Part shown: positions 11,681 through 22,700 of the stretch, piece after piece | Numbering within the stretch: the stretch's first letter is position 1 | How the letters are laid out: each line of letters starts with the position of its first letter | NCBI RefSeq assembly: GCF_017591435.1 | Contig: NC_059303.1 | Span: 288,501 to 352,500 of the forward strand | DNA: 64,000 nt | Source of the DNA: Portunus trituberculatus | Lineage: Eukaryota; Arthropoda; Malacostraca; Decapoda; Portunidae | Reading direction: 5' to 3' | Notes under the pieces: generated by a model | Told to the model about the DNA's origin: nothing | Databases searched by the model: none | The model's input: the letters and a program-made list of their open reading frames with translations, nothing else | Program-made: the position numbers and the translations under genes

Positions 11681-12955
11681 AGGAAGACGAGATAAGTTAC
11701 AGAGAGGACTATAAAGGAGAGAGATTAAATTATGCAAGAGTAGATTTTGAAAAATTAAGAGTTATTTTGCTGATATTCAGTGGAGTAATATTATGTGCAG
11801 GAAGACTGTACAAGAGAAATATGATATATTCTTACAAAAATACTATGAAGGAGTAAAAAAGTTTGTTCCTGCTTATAAAGTTCAGAAAAAATACATACAT
11901 GGTACAATGCTAGATGCTTACAAGCAAAAAAGGCAAAGGATAAAGCGTGGAAGAAACTTTTAAAGCAGGGAAATAACTATAATAGTCGGCAGTATAAAGA
12001 TACTAGAAATGAATATATTAAAGTAAGGAGAGAGGAAGAAAGAAAGTTTGAGAAAAATGTAGTGGATAAAAGCAAGGATGAACCCAAACTTTTCTACAAG
12101 TTCATAAATGGCAAAACAAAGAATATGGAAACAATTGAAAAAATAATTAAAGAAGGAAAGACATACCAAACAGAGAAAGAAATGTGTGAAATAATGAATG
12201 AAAGCTTCAAAATGGTATTCACTGAAGATGATGATTTCACAGAACCTAATAGGACATTGAATTGCCAAGGATTACAGGAGATTGCAGTGCACAAAGAGGA
12301 TATTGGAAGATTACTGGACAGGTTGGAAGTCAGAAAAGCAATGGGGCCAGATGGTGTATCAGGCTGGGTGTTAAAAGAATGTAAAAAGTAAGTACTGGAG
12401 CCAATTTGGGAAATGATTAAAAGTTCAATAAATGAAGGGAAAGTTCCACAAGAGTGGAAGAGAGCCAATGTAATATCGATATTTAAAGGAGGTAAGGCAA
12501 CTGAACTACAGACCAGTGTCACTTACAAGTGTCGTAAGGAAGTTATGTGAAATAATTATCAAAGAAAAGTGGGTTAAATTTCTAGAAGAGGAGCAAGTCA
12601 TATTAAACAGACAATTTGGATTCAGGACAGGGCGGTCATGTGTATGAAATTTAATAAGCTTCTACTCCAGAGTTATTGCAGGACTTGAAAACAGAGATGG
12701 ATGGGTAGACACAGTATACCTGGACATTAAAATGGCATTTGATAAAGTCCCTCACGGAAGACTTCTTTGGAAATTAGAGACCATAGAAGGACTGCGTGGA
12801 ACCTTGCTGGAATGGACAAGAGATTATTTGAAGGATAGGGAAATGAGAACTGTGATCAGAGATACATACTCATCTTGGAGTAAAGTAACTAGCGGAGTGC
12901 CAGAAGGGTCAGTGTTAGCCCCCATTATGTTTCAAGTTTATGTAAATGACATTCA
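11680..12955 (+). pseudogene. L4 reverse transcriptase, part 1
   Basis: Carries 'EPKLFYKFINGKTKNMETI', 'MGPDGVSGWVLKECKK', a degraded 'LQTSVTYKC' where LNYRPVSLTS is expected, 'FGFRTGRSC', 'LDIKMAFDKVPHGRLLWKLE' and 'SGVPEGSVLAPIMFQVYVND'. Note Glu for the usual Gln in GVPQGS. The frame is cut at the inserted composite element and resumes at 15671 just before the catalytic FADD. Confidence 0.8.
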
Positions 12956-13145
12956 CAGTAGTGGTGTGCGTGCATATACTTGCTAGTTCTGTAGTGGTGC
13001 TCCACTTTTCACGCATATTATTGCATGAAAAAAGGCTCTCACTGGCTTTTCAGTGAGCACAGTGGTGTATGAATGTCCTGTGATGAAAAAAAACAGGAAC
13101 ATTTATGGAAAGTGTTGCTGCTAGATAGAAAATAAGTGAAAAGGA

Positions 13146-14330
13146 GTGGAAGACTCCAAGATGGCAGAGAAATATGCCATTTCAGCATTATTACCTTCGT
13201 CCTGTTATAAGTGTAGCTCTGATTCTGGAGACCCAGCAAAATTCATTAAATGTTGTCTGTGTAGCCGGTGGGCTCATACGAAATCTGTGAATCTGGCAGG
13301 GATTAAATCTGAAAATATCTGCAACGTAAGGTATCTGTGCGATGTTTGCTTCATTGAGGTGTCGGCTCTGAAGAAATTCATCAATGATGTTGAGGAATTT
13401 AAGTCTGATTTGAGGAGCATTACTGCTAAAGATGACAAGATGATGGCAATAGTTGATAATAAGATAGCAAGAATGGAGGAGATAAGTATCAAGGTCTATG
13501 AGGCAACAGAAGGCTTGGCAGGAGTTGCTGAGTCGCTGAATTCTGCTGATTCGGAAAATTCCACACCTTGGCAGGATGTGAAGAGGAAGAGGAGGATGAA
13601 AAAGAACCTGCTTGTTGTAGGGGTAACTCAGGATTCTGAAGCAAATCTGAAGAATGAAGTTTCTCATGCTTTGGATGGAATGCAAATTAATGATACAAAG
13701 TTTGTTAATGATGGCAAAAAAATAGTGATGAATTTTGCCGATGAGAGAGTGAGAAATGAGGCAGCCCAGAAACTGGAGAATGTTGAAAAGTTGACAACTA
13801 AATCTGTTCAGAAAATTAAACCCAAGATAATACTATGTAATGTCCATAAGGAAGAGACTAAGGAGGGTATCATTGATACAATTATTGCAAGAAATGACTA
13901 CCTTCAAGTAGTTCCTGATATCAAGTCAAAGATTGAAAATATTTTTTGCAAACCAGCAGCAGGGGGCACAGTTCATTACATCATGAAATGTGATCCAATA
14001 GACAGTTGTTGCGCAGCATCAGGACAGGATTAAGCTTGAATGGGGAGTTTACCAGGTTCGTGACAGGTATCATGCACTTATCTGTTACCATTGTCAAAGG
14101 TATGGTCATACTGAGGCAAACTGCAATGCCAAGAAAAATGGTGAGCATCCCGTTTGCTTTAAATGTGCAGGCAACCACAAGTCCAAGGATTGCACATCTA
14201 CTGAGAAGAAATGCATAAACTGTGTGAGGTTTAAGAAACAGAATACTGACCACTCGGCGAGTAATCATTGTTGTGTTGTGTTGGAAAGTGAGATTGACAG
14301 GATCAGAAATATTACAGATCATGGCTACTA
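13146..14330 (+). pseudogene. ORF1 (gag-like) with PHD-like and CCHC zinc fingers
   Basis: A 295-codon frame starts with a Cys/His cluster (CYKCSSDSGDPAKFIKC, then CSRWAH, then CDVCF) that resembles a PHD finger. A coiled linker follows, then an RRM-like stretch ('NLLVVGVTQDSEANLKNEVS' through 'PKIILCNVHKEETKEGIIDT'). After a frameshift near 14000 it continues with three zinc knuckles: CYHCQRYGHTEANC, CFKCAGNHKSKDC and CINCVRFKKQ plus distal His/Cys. This order is known from ORF1 proteins of I/jockey-like retrotransposons, where it binds element RNA. The frameshift makes it a pseudogene. Confidence 0.72.
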
Positions 14331-14640
14331 ATGCTGTGAGCTCTATGTTGAAATGTGGTTTATTAAATGTCCAGTCAGTTGGAAACAAGACAATAGAAAT
14401 CAGAACTTTGATTAATGATGAGAATCTGGATATTCTTGCTTTGACTGAAACATGGCTTAGTGAATATGATACTGCGAAAATTAGAGAAATGACCCCTGAC
14501 ATTCATACATTTGTGCACATACCAAGGAACATGATGTAGACCCATACAGACTACATGAGCCAAGAAATAACCTTGACATGGGATGTCGAGTATTTGCAAG
14601 ATGCGCACCAAGGATTTACAATAAACTGCCAAGTGATATT
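14324..14640 (+). pseudogene. Endonuclease start fused to ORF2 C-terminus (internal deletion junction)
   Basis: 'CGLLNVQSVGNKTIEIRTLI' and 'LDILALTETWLSEYDTAKIR' are the first APE motifs (Asn, Glu). Near 14527 the frame breaks, and a different reading frame gives 'DPYRLHEPRNNLDMGCRVFA' and 'CAPRIYNKLPSDI', which is the C-terminal end of such ORF2 proteins. Its continuation after the MITE is 'IFKKKLKTYLFKEVYDF' at about 15500-15550. About 2.5-3 kb of coding sequence must be missing at the junction. Confidence 0.7.
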
Positions 14641-14642
14641 AA

Positions 14643-15476
14643 CCCCTTCCTTACCGCAGCCAACCCCCGATGTAAACAAAGCGTTCCCCTCCTATACTGC
14701 AGCCCCCTGCCTGTGCGCGCATGTGCCTCACGCCCAGATTTACACATTATATTTCTTTCTAACTCAGTGTTATGTACTTTTTTCTAAACATTTTTGTAAT
14801 TTTACTAATAAAAGAAAACATAAACATAATCATAAATTGTGCACTAATCATAAATTCAGCACTACACACTCTGCACCTGGTGAGGGTGGCCCTGAGGCAG
14901 AGTCATAACTAGGCTGCTACCCCTCACTTGCCGAGAGGGTTTCAACACTGCTGTCACTATCACTCTCTCCTCTTTCTTTTTCAGGATCATAGTCTGAATC
15001 ATATTCATCTGGAGAGTTTTCCAGTATATCCTCACTATCTGTCTCATAATTATGATAATCCTCATCGCTGCTATAAAAAGCAGATGCCATTATCTCTAGC
15101 TAGAAGCAATAGAACAGTCTCACCATGGCTGATAATAGAGAACTGATGTTCTTGGGGGGACTGTGGGAATAATATATACATCAAAGAATAGTGATTGGCT
15201 TTAGTTTATGCCTGAAAAATGAACTCCGATATTGATTGGCTAGTGGGGGGGGTGGTTTTGTTACACTGGGATGGGTAAAAATAACGCCTCCAGCGTTAGT
15301 TTGTTTATAGTGAACCACGTGGAGCATGAAAAAGGCAAAATCCGCACTCAGGCCACGGTTATACACGGAAATGTATTAGTGTGGTATGCACGTACCACAG
15401 CGGCATCTTGCGGTACCACGAGGTCGCTTTTGCGTGGCATTATACACACAAAAACAGTCTTGCGGTAAGGAAGGGG
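14643..15476. mobile_element. piggyBac-type MITE (TTAA target)
   Basis: A perfect 16-bp inverted repeat (CCCCTTCCTTACCGCA) is flanked by TTAA at 14639-14642 and 15477-15480. No transposase is recognisable. It splits the C-terminal codons of the host retroelement between 'NKLPSDI' and its continuation. Confidence 0.85.
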
Positions 15477-15670
15477 TTAAAGGTTGTGCCAGGATCGATA
15501 TCTTCAAAAAGAAATTGAAGACATATTTGTTCAAGGAAGTTTATGATTTTAACGGCATGGAAATCAAAGACGATTATAGATGCTAGTTGCTTTTGAGGGA
15601 GGCTCTGCTGAGCGCTGCCTCGCAGTGGAGCGGAGCCTTGAACAAACACCCCAAGTAACAAGTAAGTAAC

Positions 15671-16262
15671 ATTGGGATAAACTGCTATATGAATTTATTC
15701 GCTGATGATGCAAAGTTGCTAAAAGTTATCAAAACCAGAGAGGACTGTCTACTGTTACAGGAAAATTTAAACAAGATCTATGAATGGAGCAAGAAGTGGA
15801 AATTGGAGTTTAATGCCAAGAAATGTCACATAATGGAACTAGGAAAGAGTAAGAGAAGACCAGTATGGAACTATTTAATGGGACAAGAGCAAATAACGAA
15901 GACAAATGAGGAAAAAGATCTTGGAGTGATCATACAAGAAAATCTGAGCCCTGATAAAGACATAAACAAGATATTTGGACTATCATGTAAGATGTTGACT
16001 AATATAAGAGTGGCATTTCATTAAATGGATAAATATATGATGAAATAAATAATCACAAGCATGATACGCCCCAGGCTGGAATATGCAGCAATGGTATGGT
16101 CTCTGAGCTCTAAAAAAGATATAAGAAAACTGGAAAGGATACAGAAGATTGCTACAAAGATGGTGCCGGAATTAAAGGACCTCACATATGAAGAACAACT
16201 GAAGGAAATGGGACTGCCAACCTTACAAGATAGAAGAGAACGTGGGGACCTAAAAACAATAT
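15671..16262 (+). pseudogene. L4 reverse transcriptase, part 2 (catalytic motif)
   Basis: Resumes with 'CYMNLFADDAKLLKVIK', 'WKLEFNAKKCHIMELGKSKR' and 'KDLGVIIQENLSPDKDINK', then after a stop at 16022 'MIRPRLEYAAMVWSLSSKKD' and 'MGLPTLQDRRERGDLKTIY'. The two Asp of FADD are present. It ends at the MITE insertion. Confidence 0.85.
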
Positions 16263-16263
16263 A

Positions 16264-17192
16264 CAGGCAACCCCCCGCTTAACGAAGGGGTTACGTTCCT
16301 AAAAAAACCTTTCATTAAACAAAACTTCGTTAAGCGAACCGATTATAACAAATTTAACCCCTGACTTGAACTTCCATTGAGAGTAAACAAAGCGAGAGTG
16401 CATCATTGTACAGTGAAAGGTTTAATGAAAGTAAAAATTATGAAGTTAAACATTTAGGCAGTTTAATTTAAGACTAAGTCATTATAATGTACACTAATGT
16501 ATGTATGTAAGTAACTTTATAATGTTGATAATCTTAAATTTATAAAGGGAGGAAGAGTGGAGCAGGAAATACGCTAGCTGGCAAGCTGTGGAATGTAAAC
16601 AAAGGGCACATCATTGTACCGCATATAAAACTTATGTACCACATTTCCACAAGGCTTTCCATTTTATCCATCAGAGTCATGAGTTCAGGTGGTTCTTTTA
16701 GCTTGCAAGGAAGATACGGTCTCACCAGCCTTCTTAATAGAGTCTGTTGATTTGAAAATAGTAGACAGTACATGGAGTCAAAATGGTGGGAAGCAATGCT
16801 ATTAGTTTTCTTGCCTCTCTCGTGTCTGTGAATAATATCCAGCTTCACTTCCAGAGTAAGAGACTTCCTGGTCTTCTTAGCAATGCTAGGCGACATTGCA
16901 GGGCGTTTTGGTGGTAAGTTGAGCGAGGGAAGGCGAGCTGCTGGCGACGCTGCTATTGTTTTGAACAGGGGGAGTGAGAAGTGCGCGTTTTGTCCACCAG
17001 AGGCGCTGGTGTATTCAAAAGCCTGTCGGCTTGTGTGATACGGCGGGGCTTTCAGACTTGGAAAAAATTACCTGGATAAAAACTTCGTAAAAGCGAGTTT
17101 CGTGTTCATTAAACGAGCAGATGGTAGTAAAATGAAACCTTCATTGTAGCAAAATTTCTTTGTGTGAATCTTCGTTAAGCGGGGGTTGCCTG
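16264..17192. mobile_element. TA-target Tigger-like element with CENP-B-like stub, in L4
   Basis: The left end CAGGCAACCCCCCGCTTAAC pairs with the right end (reverse complement CAGGCAACCCCCGCTTAACG). TA flanks are at 16262-16263 and 17193-17194. It interrupts L4 at nearly the same base where a different MITE interrupts L1. Inside, on the minus strand, lies the beginning of a Tigger transposase, so this is a deletion derivative. Confidence 0.85.
16779..16896 (-). pseudogene. Tigger transposase N-terminal stub (CENP-B-N HTH)
   Basis: The minus-strand frame reads 'SPSIAKKTRKSLTLEVKLDI' then 'IHRHERGKKTNSIASHH', the classic start of Tigger/CENP-B-like DNA-binding domains. After about 40 residues the similarity stops and the rest of the frame is noise. 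The catalytic DDE part is absent. Confidence 0.7.
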
Positions 17193-17414
17193 TATAAGAT
17201 AGTAAATGATATTGAAAAAGGAGATGGAAGGACAAGAGGACATGAAAAGAAGATCAGGATGAGGCAGTGTGTGAAGGATGTTGGAAAATACAGTTTTCCA
17301 CACAGAACGGTGGAAAAATGGAATGCATTGGATAAGGAAATTGTCGCAGCACATAGTGTGCATAACTTTAAAGAAAAACTAGATAAATGGAGATATGGAG
17401 ACAGGACACTATGA
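17193..17414 (+). pseudogene. L4 RT C-terminal tail
   Basis: Continues 'KIVNDIEKGDGRTRGHEKK', 'MRQCVKDVGKYSFPHRTVEK' and 'HNFKEKLDKWRYGDRTL', then TGA. Nearly the same as L1's tail, confirming that both belong to one subfamily. Confidence 0.82.
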
Positions 17415-18682
17415 GTCCCGCTCGAACCCTAGGTAAATACAACTAGATAAATAAATACACACATGAGACACGGTTGAGGAAGGACGCAATATCGTCGCTC
17501 TGAGAATAAGCTGATCCCCACTACCTGTTGTTTGTGTTTGCAGAGGCCGGGTCGAGTAGTGTAGACTCATTTTCATATATACAGTGTTAGAGAATCATGA
17601 GTAAGGAAGAGATTACATGTAAATGCAGGTATGAGACCAGGAAAAGAATGGAAGAAGAGGATGAATATGTTGATGAGGGTGAAAAGGAATTTAAAGGTTT
17701 TGATACGGCAAATACTTCCCTATTTAAGAGAGTGTTGACTATTGAACGTAAATTAGATAAATGGATAAAGGAGAGTATGGGAATTAAAGAGAACGAAGAA
17801 CAGGAAAAAGAGTTCCAGAAATTGAAAGATAGGATAAAAAGTGTGAAAGAAAATTAAGCTAGGCTAAGAGCAGAAAATGAGGAACTGAAAAAGGAAAGTA
17901 GCTAAGTACGAGAAACAGATGGAAGAAGGACTCGGTAAAGCCGAAAAAGAAAAAGGGGATCTGAAAGATCTAGTAAACAAAGAAGAGGAATGAGTACAGG
18001 ACGTGATTAAAAAAGAAGTACAAGCATGTTGAGTCCAAGATAAGAAAGACAAGGAAAATTTTCAGGAAGTGTTTCAAGAACTGTTAAAAGAAAGAGATGA
18101 GAATATGGCAAATAAAATTATAGGAGTCCTTAAGAAAAAATAAAATCTAGTAAGGGAAATTAAAAAAAAGTGTAATTATCTTTGGCCTGAAAGAAAAGAA
18201 TGTAAAATATAGACCAAGAAGAGAAAAAGAGGAAATGAAATCAGTCAAAGACCTACTAAAGAATCTAAATGATGAGGAGGAGGAAGAAGAAATCTACAGA
18301 ATAGGACCATATCAAGAAGGAACAGTGAGGCCAATTAAGATACTACTAAAATCACAAGCAGCAACAAAAGAAATACAGTAATACTCCGCTTAACGAACGT
18401 TTGTCTAACGAATTTCCAGTTTAACATACTATATAAAGTTAGACGAAAAAGTCCGCATAATGTACAACCACATCCGTTTTAGCAAATTTTCTGGGTTTGA
18501 ATTTGCCGGGTGAGGGACCGAACGCGGTAGCTTTGCTGTGATTGGCTGGCTCCCCGCCTCTGTCTATAGCGCTCCTGGAGCTGGATCTAAGATTCTTTAG
18601 CAACGTCAGAGCAATCTCTTGCAGCGAAATGGCATCCATGAACGCTTGGAGGGACGGTGACAAGGTTACTGTCTTATATATG

Positions 18683-19361
18683 CATTTATGTTCACAAAAC
18701 AACATTTGTATCAGCTTTTTACAAACCTTGCCCCAGAGAAAGGATTGTTTTGTAATGCATAAAGTGAAATCTTACATGGAATACCAAAAAATAAAGCAAA
18801 GATGAGATCGGCCACAGGCAGTGGAGACTCACGACTTGTCGCTTATTCTTCTTCTTGTGACCCTTTTGCTTGCGTGTTACTTTCATTATGATGTTTATGT
18901 TTCCACTCCTCTATTGCCTGCAATAATGGATATCATATCTTAGTATTCATATACGCTCATGCCATGAGGATAACCTCAACTCCGTGTCACTGAGTGATAG
19001 TGAATTACTAATGAAATACCGCGGTATTTCATTACTAATTCACTATCACTCAGTGCCACGAAATTGAGGTTATCCTCATGGCATGAGCGTATATGAATAC
19101 GAAGATATGATTTCCATTATAGCAGGCAATAGCGGAGTGGAAACAAATGTGGTGAAAGACAACACGCCAAGCTAAAAAGGTCACAAGAAGAAGAAGAAGC
19201 GGCCAAGTCGCCGGAGTCTTCGCTGTCTGTAGCTGATCTCATCATCTCTGCTTTATTTTTTGGTATTCCATGTAAGATTTCACTTTATGAATTACAAAAC
19301 AATCCTTTCTTGGGGGCAAGGTTTGTAAAAAGCTAATAGAAATGCTTTGTGAACATAAATG
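18683..19361. repeat. Large imperfect palindrome (arms about 340 bp) within the pogo element
   Basis: Sequence around 18683-19021 is repeated as its reverse complement at 19022-19361, centred on TACCGCGGTA (19017-19026). Shared arm words include GCATTTATGTTCACAAA, AAAGGATTGTTTTGTAAT and GCTCATGCCATGAGGATAAC. The transcript would fold into a very long hairpin. A second copy of one arm plus the centre lies at 43785-44420. Confidence 0.8.
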
Positions 19362-20101
19362 CGAGAATGTGAAAGAATTTGTTCGTAGCTCCTCTAACTT
19401 CCAATGACTCATATGACATAATAAAAGTAGTGGTACACCGGTGGCCCAATATGCTGCCAAACGTATATGTAATTTTTTTTTTTTTTAACCCATGTGGTAT
19501 GTTGGGGACCATCCCAGAACGCATAGAGTATTGGAGGTTCTGTGCGCCAGTTGGGTCTGTGCGCTAAGCCCCGCGTTAAATCTCATAACACACAAACAGA
19601 GTGTTTAAATGGCGGGCCGTAGTTCAAATTTTCCCGCCAGTACCGTTCCAGTGTTGTGTTTGCGCCAGGGAGAGAGAGGCAGTGCGTCTTCCGCTATACT
19701 GAGGTAAGTTGTCTTCCGCTAACTGTTTCGTTAACACACATGAATATCAGTGTTAGTCACTGCTACCTATTTTGATACAAAACTGACATAACTTGTCAAT
19801 CAATTCTTTGTTATAATACATGACTGTCAAATGGTTGAGGATAAACATGCCTGAGTGTCAGCAAATAGGAGAGGGCGTGGGTAGCGCGCAAACCCGCCAC
19901 AAACGCTCATGGCGGGTCGCGCGCCCACCAGGCAAAAGCAACACTAGGCTAGAGTGCTTGTTTTGTTTTTGTTTTCTCTTTTTAGGCTATCTGCATTTTT
20001 TTTTTTTTTTTTTTTTTGGAAAAAATGAAAAAAAAATATTATTCCATTATGCATGTTAATTTGTATTTTTGCTCTGATCCTTTTCAACAGCCCTTGCTGA
20101 A

Positions 20102-20965
20102 ATGGCATCAACACAGCGGTACAAACAAGAACAAGTGGAGAAAGCTGTGGAGCTGGTAAGATCTAAACAGATGTCCCTGAATGCCGCCTCCAAAACTTTT
20201 GGTATCCCTTACGCCACCCTTGGGGATAAGGTCAGGGGAAGAAGACCTATGCAGCCTGCTCCCAAAACAGTTCTGTCAATGGAAGAGGAGAAGAAGTTAG
20301 TAGATTGGCTGATTGAAGTGTCTAAACGAGGTTTTGGACGGACCAAAGACGACCTCAAAGACATGGTGAAAACCATTCTCGATGATAGGGAAGAGAGGAC
20401 TGTCTTCAAAAACAACCGCCCTGGAAAGGATTGGATGTGAGCCTTTTTCAAGAGGCATCCAGAGATACGGGAAAGAATTGGACAACCACTTGGCCGTGAG
20501 AGAGCAATTGTGACAAAGGATGCTCTAGGTGAATGGTTTCAGCAAATGAAACATTACCTGGACACCATCAATCCCACTTTGTTGACCTCTCCTGACCGGA
20601 TCTTTAATGCTGATGAAAAAGGTTTTAATATATGTCCAAAGACAAAGAAAATCATCAGCATGACAGGAGCAAAACACGTCTACTCTGTCACAAGTGGCAA
20701 ACGGCAGCAAGTGACAATGTTGGCCTGCTCCTCTGCCATGGGGCAGTACCTTCCACCGCTGCTGATCTTTCCCTACACCAGAGATCCTCGCTTCAATGCG
20801 TTGGAAGGTTTTGAAGAGGCTTTTTTTCAAAAAACTCCAAATGGTTGGATCACTGAGGTGGTCTTTCTTAGCTTTCTGAGGGACATCTTCATTCCCAAAT
20901 TGGGAGAAAAGCGACCAGTGGTGCTGTTTGTGGACGCCATTCCAGCCATCATTCCCTGGCAATCT
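20102..20965 (+). pseudogene. pogo-type transposase, N-terminal and catalytic part
   Basis: Starts at ATG 20102. Residues 1-45 form a pipsqueak/HTH domain (YKQEQVEKAVELVRSKQMSL, AASKTFGIPYATLGDKVRG). A second DNA-binding stretch follows (to about residue 125). The DDE_1 catalytic domain then begins with 'IFNADEKGFNI' (first Asp) and 'VVLFVDAIPAIIPWQSAR' (second Asp, where most relatives have DGHxSH). A TGA at 20438-20440 replaces an expected Trp. A one-base loss near 20970 shifts the frame; downstream 'LIQPLDQAFFGAIK' (third Asp) lies in the next frame at about 21027-21070. Confidence 0.85.
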
Positions 20966-21930
20966 GCACGCTGTGTAACGAGAATGGTGTCATCCTTTAC
21001 TGCCTGAAGGCGCATGCCAGTCACCTTATCCAGCCACTGGATCAAGCTTTCTTTGGGGCAATCAAACTAGCATGGAGTGAAGCCGTCAGAAAGTTTCAGT
21101 ACCAAACTGGAGAGAGTGTCACCATGTGCACGTTTGCCACACTAAAGAAAGCTTGGGACACTACAGCACGACCAGAGCTTGCTTACAAGGGATTTGTTAA
21201 GTCTGGGATCTATCCTTTTAACCCTGAGGTTGTACTCAACTCAGACAAGCTGAAGCCAAGCTGCAGTTTCTCCAGCGCTGCTCCAGTCACTCTCCCTACC
21301 TCAGCATCTTTTGGCATCACTGCTCTTCCCGCATGTACCCCAACAATCTCAACCTCTGTTCCTTCTGCTTCACCAGCAGCCAAATCCAAGTTCCCTGGGC
21401 CAGAACAAAGAACTCCCACTCTCTCAGCATTCTCCAACATTTTTGAGCTGATGAAGCTGAGCCTGTCATTAGGGGAAGGAACAACTCTAAAATTCATGAA
21501 GCGGTACGAGGAGCGATACGACATGGATGACCCACCCTATGAAGACTGGAAGGTGTTGTTGGAGAAAACCTTACAGCCTGCCTCACAGTCCCTGCCTTCC
21601 ACATCCCAGCCTGCCTCACAACCCCTGCCTTCCACATACCAGGCTGCCTCACAAACCCTGCCTTCCACATCCCAGCCTGCCTCACAACCCCTGCTTTACA
21701 CATCCCAGGCTGCCTCACAACCCCTGCCTTCCACATCCCAGCCTGCCTCACAACCCCTGCCTTACACATCCCAGCCTGCCTCACAACCCTTGCCTTCCAC
21801 ATCCCAGCCTGCTCCACAACCCCTGCCTTACACATCCCAGCCTGCTCCACAACCTCTGCCTTCTACAAAGAAAAATTCCAAAACGATTGATACCTCACGC
21901 TGCCCTCATTCCCGAAGAAAAAAGGATTAA
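20966..21930 (+). pseudogene. pogo-type transposase, C-terminal part with Pro/Ser repeat
   Basis: Continues after the frameshift with 'YCLKAHASHLIQPLDQAFFG', 'LAWSEAVRKFQYQTGESVTM', 'AYKGFVKSGIYPFNPEVV' (a typical pogo C-terminus) and then a long Ser/Pro/Thr-rich tail. From about 21574 to 21865 the tail is a tandem array of the 11-residue unit QPASQPLPSTS, about nine copies with Ala/Pro and Ser/Tyr variants. The array is also open in a second frame, a common property of such repeats. Confidence 0.82.
21574..21866. repeat. Coding minisatellite, 33-bp unit, about 9 copies
   Basis: The repeat contains CCTCACAACCCCTGCCTTCC and encodes an 11-residue Pro/Ser/Gln unit in the transposase frame. Unit-to-unit variants (TTCC or TTAC, CTCA or CTCC) alternate, suggesting growth by two-unit steps. 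Confidence 0.88.
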
Positions 21931-21986
21931 AAAAGACCATCGCAGTATTGCCATGCTCAATAAGCGGTGTTGAGTACCGCAAATGA

Positions 21987-22460
21987 TTGAAGAGAAACAG
22001 AGAAAGAAACGAGAGGAGGAGAGGAGAAAATGGAAAGAAAAGAAAGAGAGAAGAGAGAAAAAAAATTATAGAACAAGAAGCTGAAGCAAAGAGAAAGAGA
22101 ATGGAGGAAAAGAAAAGGCAGAAGGAAAACAACAGGAAAGAAAAAGAAAAGAGAAAAAGGAAAGAAAAACGATTCAGGACACTTCAGTATGTTTCCCAAA
22201 AGCAGAAAGACAAGGAAACAGAAACTTCAGAGAGTGCGGATGAGCCAGTCTTGGACGATGACTCGGATGATGTAATTGATGATATGAATGAGCTCTGTGG
22301 AAAATGTCAATGTGAAACAAAAGGAAAGTTAAGGATAAAATGTGTATTGTGTGACAGCTGGTGGCATGCAGAATGTCTGAGTGAGATGAATTTGAGTGAA
22401 AAGTCTCAGGAGGACATTGATACAATGGATACTGAGTTTTTTTGTAATAAATGTAATTAG
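21987..22460 (+). pseudogene. Charged coil plus PHD-like zinc finger, C-terminal end of the pogo ORF
   Basis: A run of about 70 Lys/Arg/Glu residues is followed by an acidic linker (ESADEPVLDDDSDDVIDD). A finger follows with the pattern C-x2-C-x-C, C-x2-C, H-x2-C, C-x2-C (CGKCQC, CVLCDSWWHAEC, FFCNKC), as in PHD fingers that read histone tails. It ends at a TAG three codons after the last Cys. It lies in the last part of the element before the 3' UTR. In an intact relative it would be joined to the transposase; a frameshift or intron now separates them. Confidence 0.75.
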
Positions 22461-22469
22461 GCTATTTTG

Positions 22470-22700
22470 ATACTGTTGAATGATTTTTTTCACGGAGTAT
22501 TCTTAAGATTTTCGTTTCGATTTCTGAAAGGCATTTATTTGTTATTTTGACACTGTTAAATGAAACATTTCACGGAATATTCTTAAGATTTTCGTTTTTA
22601 ACTCTGTGAGACATTTATTTGTTATTTTGATACTGGTAAATGAAACTTTTCCCGGAGTATTGTTAAGATTTTTGTTTTGAACTCTGTGGGACATTTATTT
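22470..22700. repeat. Tandem repeat, about 77 bp x 3, in the pogo 3' UTR
   Basis: Three copies share GGAGTATT/GGAATATT, CTTAAGATTTTCGTTT (or GTTAAGATTTTTGTTT) and GACATTTATTTG (GGCATTTATTTG in the first), each followed by TGTTATTTTGA or a shorter ending. No coding potential. Confidence 0.8.

Larger units (their letters stand above)
12956..15670 (+). mobile_element. Internally deleted non-LTR element with zinc-finger ORF1, inserted in L4
   Basis: Flanked by a short direct repeat ACATT (about 12949-12953 and 15670-15674). It is a different LINE type from L1-L10. It has an apparent 5' UTR (to about 13145), an ORF1 with a PHD-like N-terminus and three zinc knuckles (13146-14330), and the first 70 residues of an endonuclease (14324-14527). 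It then jumps directly to the extreme C-terminus of the ORF2 protein (14528 onward) and a 3' tail CAAGTAACAAGTAAGTAAC. Most of endonuclease and all of RT are missing. A piggyBac MITE sits in the C-terminal part (14643-15476). Confidence 0.72.
10420..17465 (+). mobile_element. LINE L4 (subfamily B) with two nested insertions
   Basis: Starts in ORF1 next to L3's (AC)n tail. The order is ORF1 end (10424-10997), endonuclease (10943-about 11680), RT N-terminal half (to 12955), then an inserted composite element (12956-15670). The RT active-site half resumes at 15671 ('YMNLFADDAKLL'), then a TA-target MITE (16264-17192), then the basic tail (17193-17414). The 3' end has two imperfect GGTAAATA/AGATAAATA boxes and a short ACAC. 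Net element length is about 3.4 kb. Multiple stops and frameshifts show it is dead. Confidence 0.85.

Noticed and set aside
18439..19567. Small frames on both strands in the pogo left region
   Set aside because: They are the two arms of one palindrome; mirrored copies with no domain.
21494..21850. 118-codon minus-strand frame with repeated 'MCKAGVVRQAG' units
   Set aside because: Antisense shadow of the Pro/Ser coding minisatellite of the pogo element.
21527..21973. 148-codon frame with 'LPHNPCLPHPS' repeats
   Set aside because: Alternative frame of the same 33-bp minisatellite; the frame joined to the transposase C-terminus is the other one.
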